A stretch of 64,000 nucleotides of DNA from Psychrobacter proteolyticus (GTDB lineage Bacteria > Pseudomonadota > Gammaproteobacteria > Pseudomonadales > Moraxellaceae). The stretch is from assembly GCF_003350005.1 (NCBI RefSeq), contig NZ_QLKS01000001.1:291946-355945 (forward strand). Direction: 5' to 3'. Both the position numbers and the translations under genes were made by a program. This document shows, in pieces, positions 9,440 to 19,325 of the stretch. The notes beneath the pieces are model-generated. The model made no database searches, had not been told where the DNA came from, and was given only the letters and a program-made list of their open reading frames with translations. Position 1 is the first letter of the stretch. Every line of letters begins with the position of its first letter.

Positions 9440-11017
9440 ATGATTCAGAATAAATACGACTATAAAGTCAGACAACAAGCTTTTAATATTACTTCACCCT
9501 CTATAAGAAGCACTATCGCATCTAAAAAGCGAGCCTACCTCAGTGCTAGCGTAATTTTTGCTTTTGGTATCTTGGCTACTCCCGCGCAGGCAGATGCAAC
9601 AGCTGCTGAAGATTACCGGGCACCTGCTGCAGTCGATGCAAGTGCGCCAATTGCGGCTCTATCTAAACTGACCAGTTTAGACGATGACAAACCTTTAAAA
9701 GTCACCGTACCGACCATTCAACAGTTTAAGACCAAGTCTGGCGTACCTGTTATGTTTGTACAAACGACTACCTTGCCAATTGTCGATGTTGATTTGCGTT
9801 TTAATGCTGGTAGCGCGCGTGATGGTAGTATCAAAAAAGAAGGTTTTGGTATTGCTAATATGACAGCGACGATGCTCGAACAGGGCTCAAAAAGTCTAGA
9901 TGAAAACGCATTTACACGTGCAGTGGAAACATTGGGCATCAATCTAAGCAGTAGCGCGTATAAAGATATGTTTATCGTTTCACTGCGTAGCTTATCCGAT
10001 GACAAGCACCTCCTGCCAGCCATTGACTTAATGACACAGATGGTAAGTGAGCCTACGTTTGACGAGCAAGTTCTAGCACGCAATAAAGCAAGACTGTTGG
10101 TAGGCCTGCAGCAACAAAAACAAGATCCCAATAGCCTAGCAAGTATCGCTTTCAATGATGCTTTGTACGGTACTCACCCTTACGCGCATCCATCAGTAGG
10201 CACGCTAGAAAGCGTGCCTACGATTGAGAAACAACAACTGGTAGACTTTAAGAACAAATATCTGGTAGCAGCAAACGCGTCTGTTGCTATGACAGGTAAC
10301 CTGACATTAGAACAAGCAAAAAAACTGGCAGAAAACATCACTGCTAAATTGCCTACTGGCCAAGCTGCCACTGACTTACCTGAGCCAAAACCGCTGACTA
10401 AAGCACAGCACGTTCATATTCCATTCCCAAGCACTCAAACCACTGTCCTTATGGGACAACTGGGTAGCAAACGGGCAACCGACCCAATAGCACAGCAACA
10501 GCAAACCAACTTTGCTGTTGGAAACGAAGTTATGGCAGGCAGTGATTTTAATGCGCGGCTAATGACGGAGGTGAGACAAAACCTTGGCTATACTTATGGA
10601 ATTTCGGGATCGATGAATCCAATGCTCTCTCGAGGTCCCTATCAGATTGGTTTTTCGACACGTAATGACAAGGCGCGTGCGGCCATTGATGCAAGCTTAG
10701 CGGTTATCAACGAAACGCTGGACAAGGGTATCACCAATGAGGAGATGCACTTAACTACAGATAATCTTAAAAACAGCTTTCCGATGGGATTTGCAAGCAA
10801 TGCAGGTATTAATGGCTTACTCGGAATGATGAACTTTTACCAATTACCGAATAATTACTTAGCTGACTATACCAATCGCATCGATCAAGTCACACTTTCA
10901 GAGGTCAATCAAACCATGCGAGATACGCTAAAGCCTGATAACTTTTTGATAGTTACGGTTGGGCAAGAAGACCCTTGGAAAGACAAGAAAACTGTAAAGA
11001 AAACCAGTAAGAAATAA
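9440..11017 (+). CDS. M16-family protein, non-catalytic subunit
   Basis: A 525-residue M16-fold protein, 67 bases after the zinc-bearing partner and probably cotranscribed. The position expected for HxxEH reads GFGIANMTATMLEQGS, so both zinc-binding histidines and the catalytic glutamate are missing. It keeps the C-domain substrate-binding Arg/Tyr region (RLMTEVRQNLGYTYGISG). A hydrophobic segment at about residues 33-52 ending in TPAQA is a signal peptide with a long n-region. In the family such subunits pair with the active one and help close the chamber around peptides. It ends with a lysine-rich tail. Confidence 0.92.
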   Translation: MIQNKYDYKVRQQAFNITSPSIRSTIASKKRAYLSASVIFAFGILATPAQADATAAEDYRAPAAVDASAPIAALSKLTSLDDDKPLKVTVPTIQQFKTKSGVPVMFVQTTTLPIVDVDLRFNAGSARDGSIKKEGFGIANMTATMLEQGSKSLDENAFTRAVETLGINLSSSAYKDMFIVSLRSLSDDKHLLPAIDLMTQMVSEPTFDEQVLARNKARLLVGLQQQKQDPNSLASIAFNDALYGTHPYAHPSVGTLESVPTIEKQQLVDFKNKYLVAANASVAMTGNLTLEQAKKLAENITAKLPTGQAATDLPEPKPLTKAQHVHIPFPSTQTTVLMGQLGSKRATDPIAQQQQTNFAVGNEVMAGSDFNARLMTEVRQNLGYTYGISGSMNPMLSRGPYQIGFSTRNDKARAAIDASLAVINETLDKGITNEEMHLTTDNLKNSFPMGFASNAGINGLLGMMNFYQLPNNYLADYTNRIDQVTLSEVNQTMRDTLKPDNFLIVTVGQEDPWKDKKTVKKTSKK

Positions 11018-11069
11018 TTAACTGGCAAGTAGTGTGAAAAGGATAAAACTTATTAACCAAGTGGACGTG

Positions 11070-11102
11070 TTATGAGTGGTAAAGAGTACTACTCATAATT
11101 TC
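11070..11102 (+). terminator. Probable terminator after the M16 pair
   Basis: A 12-bp stem with one G-T wobble (11070-11081 with 11087-11098) and a 5-nt loop, followed by a short interrupted T-run. It lies 53 bases after the M16 stop codon. Confidence 0.55.
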
Positions 11103-11165
11103 TACTTTAATATTTGAACTACTGTAATCTTTAAATAAGAAGCAGAACATTCCAAATGCTTAGTA

Positions 11166-11753
11166 TTAGGAATACTTGGCCTCAGAGATACTCAACGCAA
11201 CATCATAGACAAAATGCTCAGGTTTATGAGTAGCCCCATTATAGCTTAAACGGATAATATGCTTATCATAAGACGTCACTTCATAATTACCGTTGGCGAA
11301 ATTATGTAATGTTGGCACAATTAATAGCGCTTCTATTTGGCGATCATCTACTTGTACGGAAAGACTCTGACCCTCTCGCGGATATAGAAAATAATCACAG
11401 TAATCATTTATCATGACTTCTGATATGCGCTCAATAACCTGACTACCTTTCTCTTCTTGAATCAGTTTGGGACAGACATCAGAGCGCTTAGATGCTAAAC
11501 GAGCGTAAGAGTTCTTAATGCCATCTTCTATTTCTTTAGAACTTTGTATATGTCTATCAGATTCTATAGCAGGCTCATCTGTCATCAAAATACTATTTTC
11601 AAAAGACATCTCTGTACTACAAGCGCTAATAATCAGCACGGCTACAAGTGCAGAAATAAATAAAGCGCCATACTTATAGTTCGAGTGCAAAAAGCGCTGC
11701 TTATCGCTATTTAACTTATGATAGTTTTCTATTGTTGAGTGCTGCTTTTTCAT
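11166..11753 (-). CDS. Putative lipoprotein of unknown function
   Basis: A 195-residue protein not recognised. It has an unusually long polar n-region of about 28 residues, a hydrophobic stretch (ALFISALVAVLI) and lipobox IISAC with Cys45. The mature part includes KRSDVCPKLIQEEKG and a beta-rich C-terminal half with two cysteines (CPKL and NDYCDYF). No catalytic motif is evident. It stands alone between the M16 pair and the M15-like gene. AT-rich flanks. Confidence 0.65.
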   Translation of the reverse strand: MKKQHSTIENYHKLNSDKQRFLHSNYKYGALFISALVAVLIISACSTEMSFENSILMTDEPAIESDRHIQSSKEIEDGIKNSYARLASKRSDVCPKLIQEEKGSQVIERISEVMINDYCDYFLYPREGQSLSVQVDDRQIEALLIVPTLHNFANGNYEVTSYDKHIIRLSYNGATHKPEHFVYDVALSISEAKYS

Positions 11754-12017
11754 AATTTTCGCTTAAAGTAAACGGGGTCTTTTTATTTATAGACTATAAT
11801 GATATAAATACGGACAATAAATATATATCATTAAAGCATATTCTTTTGATTCCAAACAAATTTTCAGTGAACTTATGCGTATAACTCATTCGCATTACTT
11901 AAAAATTGCAAAATTAGTAGCTTTCAGTAACTAGAGAGATTAGAAAGTATGTACTCATTCTTTGTTTTATCATAATCAACGCACATTCATAATATCATCT
12001 CACTGCCAACGATCAAT

Positions 12018-12965
12018 CTAATAGCGGCATGAGGAAGAGCTACTAGCGTGATTAAACCCCCACTTACGGTAGCCATCAGTATCTAAATGAATAGCCCCTG
12101 TTGCATATAAACCTAGACCAAAATTATAAGACTGTCCCTGATATTGCCAAAATTGACACAATCCATCATGCATGGTACTCAAGCGCCATAAATTGTCTTC
12201 GTATTCAGGCACCCAGATATCGATAGCGCTCGCATTCATATGCTTACTACCGTCTGCCCCACCTGCACAATCATTCAAACCTGGATTACGATATACCGAA
12301 CGTATCTCACTGCTGAGTGGTAAAATACCTTGGTTTTTCAATTCACTATAAAGGCGCAATGTTGGTACAATATTAGACCATAACTCCTGAGGCGGCAGTT
12401 GATACGGCTCATACCCGCATTTGCTCCAACTACGGGCAGTCGTCAGCAGTTGAGACAATGGTGGTACATTCTGTGACCCGACTCGTGAACTGAGATAACG
12501 CTCATACTCTGCTACTTGTCTGACACGATAGCTATTGCTATTTAACCATGCGTTAAAGTCCATACTCATAGAATCGTTATAAGCACCATTATAGGTGTTG
12601 TTTGCTGTACTATAAGTAGTACCGCGTCTCACTACATTTACACGTTTGTTTTCTTCAATGGACAACCTAGCATCAATCTCGAAATCCCGCTGTTTTTGTA
12701 CAATCAAGTTTTGCATACTGTCGCCATTTGATGCACTCGCACCACTTAACATGGTGACACCAGAACGCTGATTTGAGCTGTTGGTAGAAGGTGTTATATA
12801 CGCATTACTGTTATTGCTTGTACCACTACTTTGACGTATTTGAATACGGCGTTCACTATCGTCACTGATAATAACGGCATGAGCACTGACACTGCCAGCA
12901 CACAGGATAAGGGTGATAATAGGTTGGCAAATTTGCCTATACGCATGGATTTTTGATTTTATCAT
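12018..12965 (-). CDS. Exported M15-type peptidase-like protein (D-Ala-D-Ala carboxypeptidase fold)
   Basis: A 315-residue secreted protein. A signal peptide covers about residues 1-30 (LILCAGSVSAHA). Residues 31-165 are low-complexity and serine/asparagine-rich. The C-terminal part shows zinc-peptidase motifs of the M15A type: RSVYRNPGLN (222-231), SKHMNASAIDIW (240-251; candidate ligands His242 and Asp249) and AIHLDTDGYRKWG (291-303; His293). That fold cleaves D-amino-acid-containing bonds in peptidoglycan. The conserved Gly of SxHxxGxAxD is Ala here. Divergent from rodA, which fits a cell-wall role but does not prove it. Confidence 0.72.
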   Translation of the reverse strand: MIKSKIHAYRQICQPIITLILCAGSVSAHAVIISDDSERRIQIRQSSGTSNNSNAYITPSTNSSNQRSGVTMLSGASASNGDSMQNLIVQKQRDFEIDARLSIEENKRVNVVRRGTTYSTANNTYNGAYNDSMSMDFNAWLNSNSYRVRQVAEYERYLSSRVGSQNVPPLSQLLTTARSWSKCGYEPYQLPPQELWSNIVPTLRLYSELKNQGILPLSSEIRSVYRNPGLNDCAGGADGSKHMNASAIDIWVPEYEDNLWRLSTMHDGLCQFWQYQGQSYNFGLGLYATGAIHLDTDGYRKWGFNHASSSSSCRY

Positions 12966-13250
12966 TGCAAGAAACTACCGCTAAAAACGTTTTATCGATA
13001 CTATCAAATTTTCAACAAGCAGGCTAAACTATCGCTTCTAATTTGAAGTCCAATATTGATAATTAACACTTATCCTTACAACTTTTATAATAGAGTGACT
13101 TTATTACTTACTTGTGAGTTATCTAGTCGTTGATTACTCTCATACTTCTATTAGAGTCGGTACTTTTAAGTATGCTTCTCATCATTATTTATAATGAGAT
13201 AATTTAGTTAGTACTTCCCTCCTACACCAATTGTTAGCCAAATTCTGCCT

Positions 13251-14393
13251 ATGTCTTCTAACCCGCAATATCGTTTTTCACGTCAGAGCCATCATTTGGG
13301 GCAAGGTCATGCACCAACATTATGGCAACGTATTCATATTGACCCATGGTTAACTTTACTGTTATTGACGGTTTGTTGTATTGGTCTGACGATTCTATAC
13401 AGTGCCGCAAGTCAAGATATTGGTATGGTCATTCGCCAAATGGTCAGTTACGGTGTGGCATTCGCTGTGATGTTTACCATGGCACAGATACCGCCCAGTC
13501 TCTATCGTACTTTCACGCCTATATTTTATGTCTTAGGACTTATATTATTAGTATTGGTAGATATTATCGGTGAAGTACGTATGGGTGCTCAGCGCTGGAT
13601 CAATTTGCCTGGGTTCGGTAGTGTGCAGCCTTCAGAGTTTATGAAGCTCGGCATGCCAATGATGTGTGCTTGGTTTTTGTCTAAGCGTGATTTGCCACCG
13701 TCAGCGTCTAGCATTGCTATTACCTTGGCATTGATCATTGTACCGGTGCTATTAATTGCTAAAGAGCCTGATCTTGGTACATCATTACTGGTCGCTGCTA
13801 GCGGCATATTTGTGCTTTTCTTAGCAGGCCTTTCATGGCGATTGATTTCTGCTGCTGTAATTTTAGCTGTACCGTTTATAGCATTTGCTTGGAACTTTTT
13901 ACTCCACGACTATCAGCGTACACGGGTATTGACACTCCTTAATCCTGAAGCAGATGTACAAGGTGCTGGGTGGAACATCATTCAATCGAAGACAGCCATT
14001 GGTTCTGGTGGTCTTACTGGAAAAGGCTATCTGGAAGGCACGCAATCACACCTACATTTTCTACCAGAAGGCCATACTGACTTTATTATTGCCGCCTTCT
14101 CCGAAGAGTTTGGTTTGCTCGGCGTGATGCTACTGATGTTCATTTATTTCTGCCTTTTATCACGCGCCTTATACATCGCCTTCACCCATCCTGATGTTTA
14201 TAGCAGATTGTTGGCTGGTGCTATCGCTATGTCTTTCTTTGTTTATATATTCGTCAATGTCGGCATGGTTGGCGGCATTTTGCCTGTCGTAGGTGTTCCA
14301 CTACCATTCATTAGTTATGGTGGTACGGCTATCGTGACTCTGATGGCAGGATTTGGCTTGCTCATGTCTATCCATACACATAAATCTGGCTAA
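13251..14393 (+). CDS. rodA: Rod-shape SEDS peptidoglycan polymerase RodA
   Basis: A 380-residue SEDS-family glycosyltransferase with ten predicted transmembrane helices, which polymerises lipid II for cell elongation together with PBP2. Recognisable blocks: GAQRWINLPGFGSVQPSEFMK, KEPDLGTSLLV, the long periplasmic loop QSKTAIGSGGLTGKGYLEGTQSHLHFLPEGHTDFIIAAFSEEFG and GVPLPFISYGGTA. RodA rather than FtsW is indicated by HLHFLPEGHTDFI and the short N-terminus. The PBP2 gene, often immediately upstream, is not here; a divergent M15-like peptidase takes that place. A terminator follows about 110 bases downstream. Confidence 0.96.
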   Translation: MSSNPQYRFSRQSHHLGQGHAPTLWQRIHIDPWLTLLLLTVCCIGLTILYSAASQDIGMVIRQMVSYGVAFAVMFTMAQIPPSLYRTFTPIFYVLGLILLVLVDIIGEVRMGAQRWINLPGFGSVQPSEFMKLGMPMMCAWFLSKRDLPPSASSIAITLALIIVPVLLIAKEPDLGTSLLVAASGIFVLFLAGLSWRLISAAVILAVPFIAFAWNFLLHDYQRTRVLTLLNPEADVQGAGWNIIQSKTAIGSGGLTGKGYLEGTQSHLHFLPEGHTDFIIAAFSEEFGLLGVMLLMFIYFCLLSRALYIAFTHPDVYSRLLAGAIAMSFFVYIFVNVGMVGGILPVVGVPLPFISYGGTAIVTLMAGFGLLMSIHTHKSG

Positions 14394-15217
14394 CTGATAT
14401 CAAAAATTCTTTATATTACTTACTTTTGTAATAAATAATGTCATCGATTTTTTATTGTTGCCAAATCAATTGTGTTTCCTTGTCTATAATGCGAGTGCTC
14501 CTAAAAAAGAATAGCATTCAGAAAGACTCTGATCTTAATACTATTCTTTTTTAATACTCGTCATTTTTATATGACCTATACTTATTCTTATAACTATTAA
14601 ATTTACAAGTTAGTCTTACTATTTCGTTATTGCTCCCATAAAATCTACTATTACTTAACAACTATTTCCATTGCTCATCTCTTGATGATAGATGCGGAAA
14701 TATTTTATTCCTTGTTTTTTACAAAAAATTGCGTTAACCTCGTTTTACTGTACTTTGATACATAACCCGTACATAGCTACTAATAAACTTTGCATTTAAA
14801 TATATTTAGGTTGTAGCGTAGCCGTATAGTTAGCATCTTGTAGATTTCAGACTTTCAAATGCACTACTTAATTAACGGTTTGATAACAAAGCGACACGCG
14901 ATGTCTTCTAGACTTTTTACTAATGTAGCCTTTTAAAGAAGTTTGTAGATCACACATAATGTAAATACGACATATAGTGACATTACTACTCAGTTTGCAC
15001 TGTGTATTCAATGTTTATCGCTAACTATCATTTAAGCGTATCTTCAGTCACTTTAGCTCTATTTCTGCTAAACACTGATGATAATGAAATGAAAAATTAC
15101 CATATATTAATATCTATAAGAGCCATTCCTTAATCAATATGAAAACAACAGATTAATGCCATGCTCAATCTAAAATATTTAGAGTTAGGTTTTGATGTAT
15201 AAGTTATAGAGGTATTT
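14394..15217. other. Long non-coding gap between rodA and the rlpA-like gene
   Basis: 824 AT-rich bases with no convincing ORF in either strand; the only long open stretch is a short shadow over the rlpA start. It holds the rodA terminator at 14503-14552. The remaining ~650 bases before rlpA are unexplained; a regulatory leader, a small RNA or decayed coding sequence are all possible, and I see no specific sign of any of them. Confidence 0.4.
14503..14554 (+). terminator. Terminator downstream of rodA
   Basis: Twelve-base perfect arms (14503-14514, aaaaaagaatag; 14541-14552, ctattctttttt) around a 26-nt loop, ending in a T-run. The AT-rich stem could work in both directions. Confidence 0.7.
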
Positions 15218-15832
15218 ATGAACAAGCGTTTATCTGGTTTACTTACAGTTTCAGCAATGTTGTTTGCAGGCTCTGCAGTCGCTACCAATGCGAATGCTGT
15301 AGAAGCAAAGACCACACTTGCTATGATTTCGCAAGATAACGCCTCCCACATTGACCGCGTACTTGGTGAATTAAGCCGTCAACATGATGGTGCATCAAGT
15401 TTGGTAAAGTCAGCCCGTCAGCCGACTTCATTGGCGCTTAGCAGCTCATTATTAGCCAGTGATACGACACAAGTTACCAATGATGAAGACGTACTAGAGC
15501 GCCTAACAGCTGTCGCCTCTAACTCTGTCAGCAAATTTAAGCAGACTGGACTTGCGTCTTGGTATGGTCGTAAGTTTCATGGTCGCAAGACTGCCAGTGG
15601 CGAAACTTTCGATATGAACGGTTTAACTGCAGCGCATCGCTCATTGCCGCTAAACTGCTATGTCAAAGTTACTAACAAGACTAATGGCAAAAGTGTCGTA
15701 GTAAAAGTGAACGATCGCGGCCCATTCCATGGTAACCGTGTATTAGATTTATCTTATGGTGCTGCCAAAAAACTTGGTATTACAAGCAAAGGCGTGGGTA
15801 ACGTTGCTATCGAGCGCGTTGCAGGACCTTAA
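15218..15832 (+). CDS. RlpA-like exported double-psi beta-barrel protein
   Basis: A 204-residue exported protein with a signal peptide (cleavage near NANA, residue 27) and a C-terminal double-psi beta-barrel (about 110-204). Signature pieces: ASWYGRKFHGRKTASGETFDMNGLTAAHRSLP (113-144) and KVNDRGPFHGNRVLDLSYGAAKKLG (163-187). Residues equivalent to the catalytic set described for P. aeruginosa RlpA (Glu129, His140, Asp166) are present, so lytic transglycosylase activity on denuded glycans is plausible. It lacks both the lipobox and the SPOR domain of classical RlpA, so septal targeting is doubtful. An AGAGGT ribosome site precedes the ATG. Confidence 0.88.
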   Translation: MNKRLSGLLTVSAMLFAGSAVATNANAVEAKTTLAMISQDNASHIDRVLGELSRQHDGASSLVKSARQPTSLALSSSLLASDTTQVTNDEDVLERLTAVASNSVSKFKQTGLASWYGRKFHGRKTASGETFDMNGLTAAHRSLPLNCYVKVTNKTNGKSVVVKVNDRGPFHGNRVLDLSYGAAKKLGITSKGVGNVAIERVAGP

Positions 15833-15880
15833 TTTTAAGTCTCGGTTTTAAAGACCAATAATATTACTAGCCTATATAGC

Positions 15881-15918
15881 AAAAAAAGCCTAACTAATGA
15901 TTAGTTAGGCTTTTTTTA
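15881..15918 (+). terminator. Rho-independent terminator after the rlpA-like gene
   Basis: Seventeen-base perfect arms (15881-15897 and 15901-15917) with a 3-nt loop. The A/T-run flanks make it usable in both directions, so it can also end radA transcripts from the other strand. Confidence 0.92.
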
Positions 15919-15994
15919 TGGTTCATATTTATCGCTCTATGCTAATAGTAGCGACTAAACCACTCAAAACAAAGTACTATTAGTCCTATGTACT

Positions 15995-17431
15995 TTATAA
16001 CTCAAATGCGCTTTCAATAGCATCATCGAGTCGCTCAACAGCAATCACATTGATACCTTTAAACTGAGGCGCATCTTTAGCAGGTGCATTGGCCTTTGGA
16101 ATGATGGCATGCTTAAACCCATGTTTCATCGCTTCTTTCAAGCGCTCTTGTCCATTAGGTACTGGGCGAATCTCGCCCGATAGACCGACTTCGCCGAATA
16201 CTGCTAATGAAGATGGTAGCGCTCTCTCTTTAATACTTGAAGCACAAGCCAACAGTACGGCCAAATCAGATCCTGTCTCTATGACTTTGACGCCACCAAC
16301 GACGTTGACGTAGACATCTTGTCCACTGGTATGTATCCCGCCATGGCGATGCATCACTGCTAATAGCATGGATAAACGTTGGAAGTCTAAACCCAGTGCC
16401 ATTCTTCTAGGCGAACCTTGTGAATCATCGACCAAGGCCTGCACTTCTACTAATAACGGTCTTGTTCCTTCACGGCTGACCATCACCACAGATCCCGCAA
16501 CAGGTTTATCGTAACGACTCAAAAATATCGCTGATGGATTGGCGACTTCTTTGAGCCCCATATCAGTCATACCAAAGATACCCAACTCATTAACCGCACC
16601 AAAGCGATTTTTGACCGCACGAATCATACGAAAACGCGAGTCAGACTGGCCTTCAAAATAAAGTACGGTATCAACCATATGCTCCAATACTCGCGGACCC
16701 GCTAGCGTGCCTTCTTTGGTTACATGCCCTACTAAAAATAGCGCTGTACCTGTTTGCTTAGCATAGCGCGTCAAAATCGCTGCAGACTCTCTAATCTGAC
16801 TGACACCACCTGGTGCAGAGTTGATAGCGTCCGTATAAATCGTCTGAATAGAATCAATAATAGCGATGGCTGGCTGCTCTTGCGTTAATGCAGCACAAAT
16901 GGTTTCTACGTTAGTTTCGGCCAGTACACGCAGTCTATCAGCAGGCAAGTCTAATCGTTTGGCTCGCATGGCCACCTGTGCAAGTGATTCTTCACCTGTC
17001 ACGTATAACGCACTACCTGCCAATGAATCAGCACGTGCCATATTGGTCGCTGTTTGCAGCAAGATCGTTGACTTACCAATACCTGGATCACCACCGATTA
17101 ACACCACAGAACCTGCCACTAGTCCACCGCCGAGTACGCGATCAAACTCACTGATACCGGTTGGTAGGCGCGTGTCGAGCGTCACACTTACTGCATTAAG
17201 CGGCATGACAGCACTGTGAGTACCGGAGTAGTTACCAGTTGGCGCACTGGTGCCACGAGTAGCAGCTCGTGCGTTATTGGGCTTCGCGGTGCTTTTATTG
17301 TGATGTGGCATGCTGACATTTGGGGCTTCGACCAAGCTATTCCATTCCCCGCAATCCGTACACTGTCCAGCCCATTTACCAAAATGCGCACCGCAATGCT
17401 GACAGACATAGCTGCTTTTATTTTTTGCCAT
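15995..17431 (-). CDS. radA: DNA repair protein RadA
   Basis: A 478-residue RecA-related motor that extends branch migration in recombination. It has an N-terminal C4 zinc finger (C10, C13, C24, C27; CQHC...CTDC), Walker A GGDPGIGKST (113-122), the RadA-specific KNRFG motif (in AVKNRFGAVNELGIFGM) and a C-terminal Lon-protease-like domain with GEVGLSGEIRPV and a catalytically dead site. Length and order are typical. It converges with the rlpA-like gene; nearly 400 bases separate its start from the lptB end. Confidence 0.97.
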   Translation of the reverse strand: MAKNKSSYVCQHCGAHFGKWAGQCTDCGEWNSLVEAPNVSMPHHNKSTAKPNNARAATRGTSAPTGNYSGTHSAVMPLNAVSVTLDTRLPTGISEFDRVLGGGLVAGSVVLIGGDPGIGKSTILLQTATNMARADSLAGSALYVTGEESLAQVAMRAKRLDLPADRLRVLAETNVETICAALTQEQPAIAIIDSIQTIYTDAINSAPGGVSQIRESAAILTRYAKQTGTALFLVGHVTKEGTLAGPRVLEHMVDTVLYFEGQSDSRFRMIRAVKNRFGAVNELGIFGMTDMGLKEVANPSAIFLSRYDKPVAGSVVMVSREGTRPLLVEVQALVDDSQGSPRRMALGLDFQRLSMLLAVMHRHGGIHTSGQDVYVNVVGGVKVIETGSDLAVLLACASSIKERALPSSLAVFGEVGLSGEIRPVPNGQERLKEAMKHGFKHAIIPKANAPAKDAPQFKGINVIAVERLDDAIESAFEL

Positions 17432-17824
17432 AGCTTATAAGCCTTATTCAGAGGATCAATCGAGAATAATGAAGGTAATAATGTCACGCTTTATAAGCGC
17501 TGATTCAAAAATATTTTTCATGATAAGCCAGCCATTGGTTTTGCAAGCTGTACTTGAAAGAGGATGGTGTTAATTGTAGAGATATTAATTGTAGATATAA
17601 GTAGTAACTGGCTTATAAGCTCTATATAAAATAGTTTTAGCCAGCTCTATTAGTTAATCAGAAAATACAAAACTGTTGGTATAAATTTTACGCAGCGTTT
17701 GGAAAGCAAAATGCATAGGAAGTAAGGAAAACCTATACCAGCATAACTCTACTTTAGTAGCTCTGTTTTACTCTGAACCGATTTTATAAAATAGAGTATG
17801 AGATAAGGGATTTAACGCTCTCAC
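17432..17824. other. Non-coding gap upstream of radA
   Basis: 393 bases between the radA start and the lptB stop, both on the minus strand. I see no ORF of coding quality. A short imperfect direct repeat (ttaattgtaga, twice, around 17570-17600) is the only structure noted. No clear lptB terminator is seen. Confidence 0.35.
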
Positions 17825-18604
17825 TTATACTTGGAAGTCTTTACCTAGATAAACAGATTTTACTAAATCATTTTCTAACACTTCAGCCGAAGTGCCTTCT
17901 GCAATGATAGCCCCTTCTGATACGATATAAGCTTTTTCACAAATAGCCAGCGTATCTCGAACATTGTGATCGGTGATTAAAACGCCAATGCCGCGATTCT
18001 TTAACGTTAAAATAACGTCTTTGATATCGCCGACAGAGATAGGATCTACCCCTGCAAAAGGCTCATCCAATAAGATAAACTTAGGATCAGCGGCCAATGC
18101 TCGCGCAATCTCACAGCGACGACGCTCACCGCCTGACACGCTCATACCCTGAGACTTGCGCACATGTTCTAAATGGAACTCGCCAATCAACTTTTCAAGT
18201 TCTTGCTGCTGTTCAGCTTTACTTAATTCTGTGCGAGTTTGTAGGATAGCTAAGATGTTATCTTCGATAGACAGTTTACGAAAGATTGATGCTTCTTGTG
18301 GTAGATAGCCGATACCCGCACGCGCACGCTCGTGCATTGCGTATTTAGATAAATCCATTTTACCTAGCGTCACACGGCCTTTATCCATATTGACCAGTCC
18401 CACCACCATATAGAAGCTAGTTGTTTTACCCGCACCGTTAGGTCCCAACAATCCGACGACTTGACCCTGTTCGACAGAAAATGAAACGTCTTTGACCACC
18501 CAACGCTTACCATAGCGCTTGCCTAGATTTTGCATAGTCAATCGAGCGACAGGCGCCGTATTGGTATTTGATGCCGATAGGTCTAGATTTTTATCATCGC
18601 TCAT
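17825..18604 (-). CDS. lptB: LPS export ABC transporter ATPase LptB
   Basis: Cytoplasmic ATPase of the LptB2FG exporter, which extracts LPS from the inner membrane. Walker A GPNGAGKT (54-61), Q-loop Gln103 ([12 protein letters not shown]), signature VSGGE (156-160), Walker B FILLDE (176-181) and H-loop His213 are all intact. The LptB hallmark [24 protein letters not shown] is present. 259 residues, slightly longer at the N-terminus than E. coli LptB. It is last in the minus-strand run kdsD-kdsC-lptC-lptA-lptB. Confidence 0.97.
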   Translation of the reverse strand: MSDDKNLDLSASNTNTAPVARLTMQNLGKRYGKRWVVKDVSFSVEQGQVVGLLGPNGAGKTTSFYMVVGLVNMDKGRVTLGKMDLSKYAMHERARAGIGYLPQEASIFRKLSIEDNILAILQTRTELSKAEQQQELEKLIGEFHLEHVRKSQGMSVSGGERRRCEIARALAADPKFILLDEPFAGVDPISVGDIKDVILTLKNRGIGVLITDHNVRDTLAICEKAYIVSEGAIIAEGTSAEVLENDLVKSVYLGKDFQV

Positions 18605-18678
18605 AACTTACTCTTACTTTCACAAAATTTAAGCATTGCTAAAGGCAGACTTATTTACTCATAGCCTGTTTATTTGGA

Positions 18679-19236
18679 TTAACGTACGCCACTTTGGTTT
18701 GTACCGTTATTAGGCGGGAATACCAATTCAACGCGCTGATTACCACCAGCAGTTGCTTCAACATCGCCTGCTTTTAGGCTATAACGGATAACATTACCAG
18801 CGAAGCTTGCACCATTTTGAACCAGTTTTGCATTGCCAGTTAGTGTAATAATCCCAGACACTGCGTTGTAGTCAATCTTATTAGCCTGCCCTTTTGCCAA
18901 GCCCTTTTCTTGCGTGACTACTTGCTGCATAGTCGCTGGACGGCCAGTTGCTACCGCTGAGTTAATGCTGCGCTGCTGAGAAAGATTGACCGTGATGTTA
19001 TCGGCCGTCATCTTAAACGTACCTTGAGTAATAATGACATTACCTGCATAACTGGTCACGCCAGTACGCTCACTATAAGTGGCTTTATCTGCTAGCAATT
19101 TAATCTGCTGATTAGAATCTGATGGCAATGCATGACTATATAACGGTAGCGCCAATAACATTACCATTGGCAGTGCGCGCAATTTGTGCAAGCAGAGTGA
19201 TGATGCGCGTAAAGTAGGCAAAAATTTAAGTTTCAT
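18679..19236 (-). CDS. lptA: LPS transport periplasmic protein LptA
   Basis: Periplasmic bridge protein of the Lpt system. The 185-residue chain has a long signal region (PMVMLLALPLYSHA, ending near residue 37) and an OstA/LptA beta-jellyroll: IKLLADKATYSERTGVTSYAGNVIITQGTFKMTADNITVNL and IDYNAVSGIITLTGNAKLVQNGASFAGNVIRYSL. Located between lptC and lptB, 74 bases before lptB, as in the conserved operon. Its oligomers are known to connect LptC with LptD. Confidence 0.94.
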   Translation of the reverse strand: MKLKFLPTLRASSLCLHKLRALPMVMLLALPLYSHALPSDSNQQIKLLADKATYSERTGVTSYAGNVIITQGTFKMTADNITVNLSQQRSINSAVATGRPATMQQVVTQEKGLAKGQANKIDYNAVSGIITLTGNAKLVQNGASFAGNVIRYSLKAGDVEATAGGNQRVELVFPPNNGTNQSGVR

Positions 19237-19325
19237 ATAAATAACTCATTTCATAATAGGTGGTAGGATTTGCAAACTTTATGCTAGCTGCTATTTTTTG
19301 ACACAGTAAATAAGAAATACTTTAA

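Noticed and set aside
9718..10155. 145-residue minus-strand frame inside the second M16 gene
   Set aside because: Antisense shadow of a clear coding gene; composition is not protein-like.
15130..15351. Minus-strand frame over the rlpA-like start
   Set aside because: Antisense to a signal-peptide coding region; no ribosome site or family resemblance.
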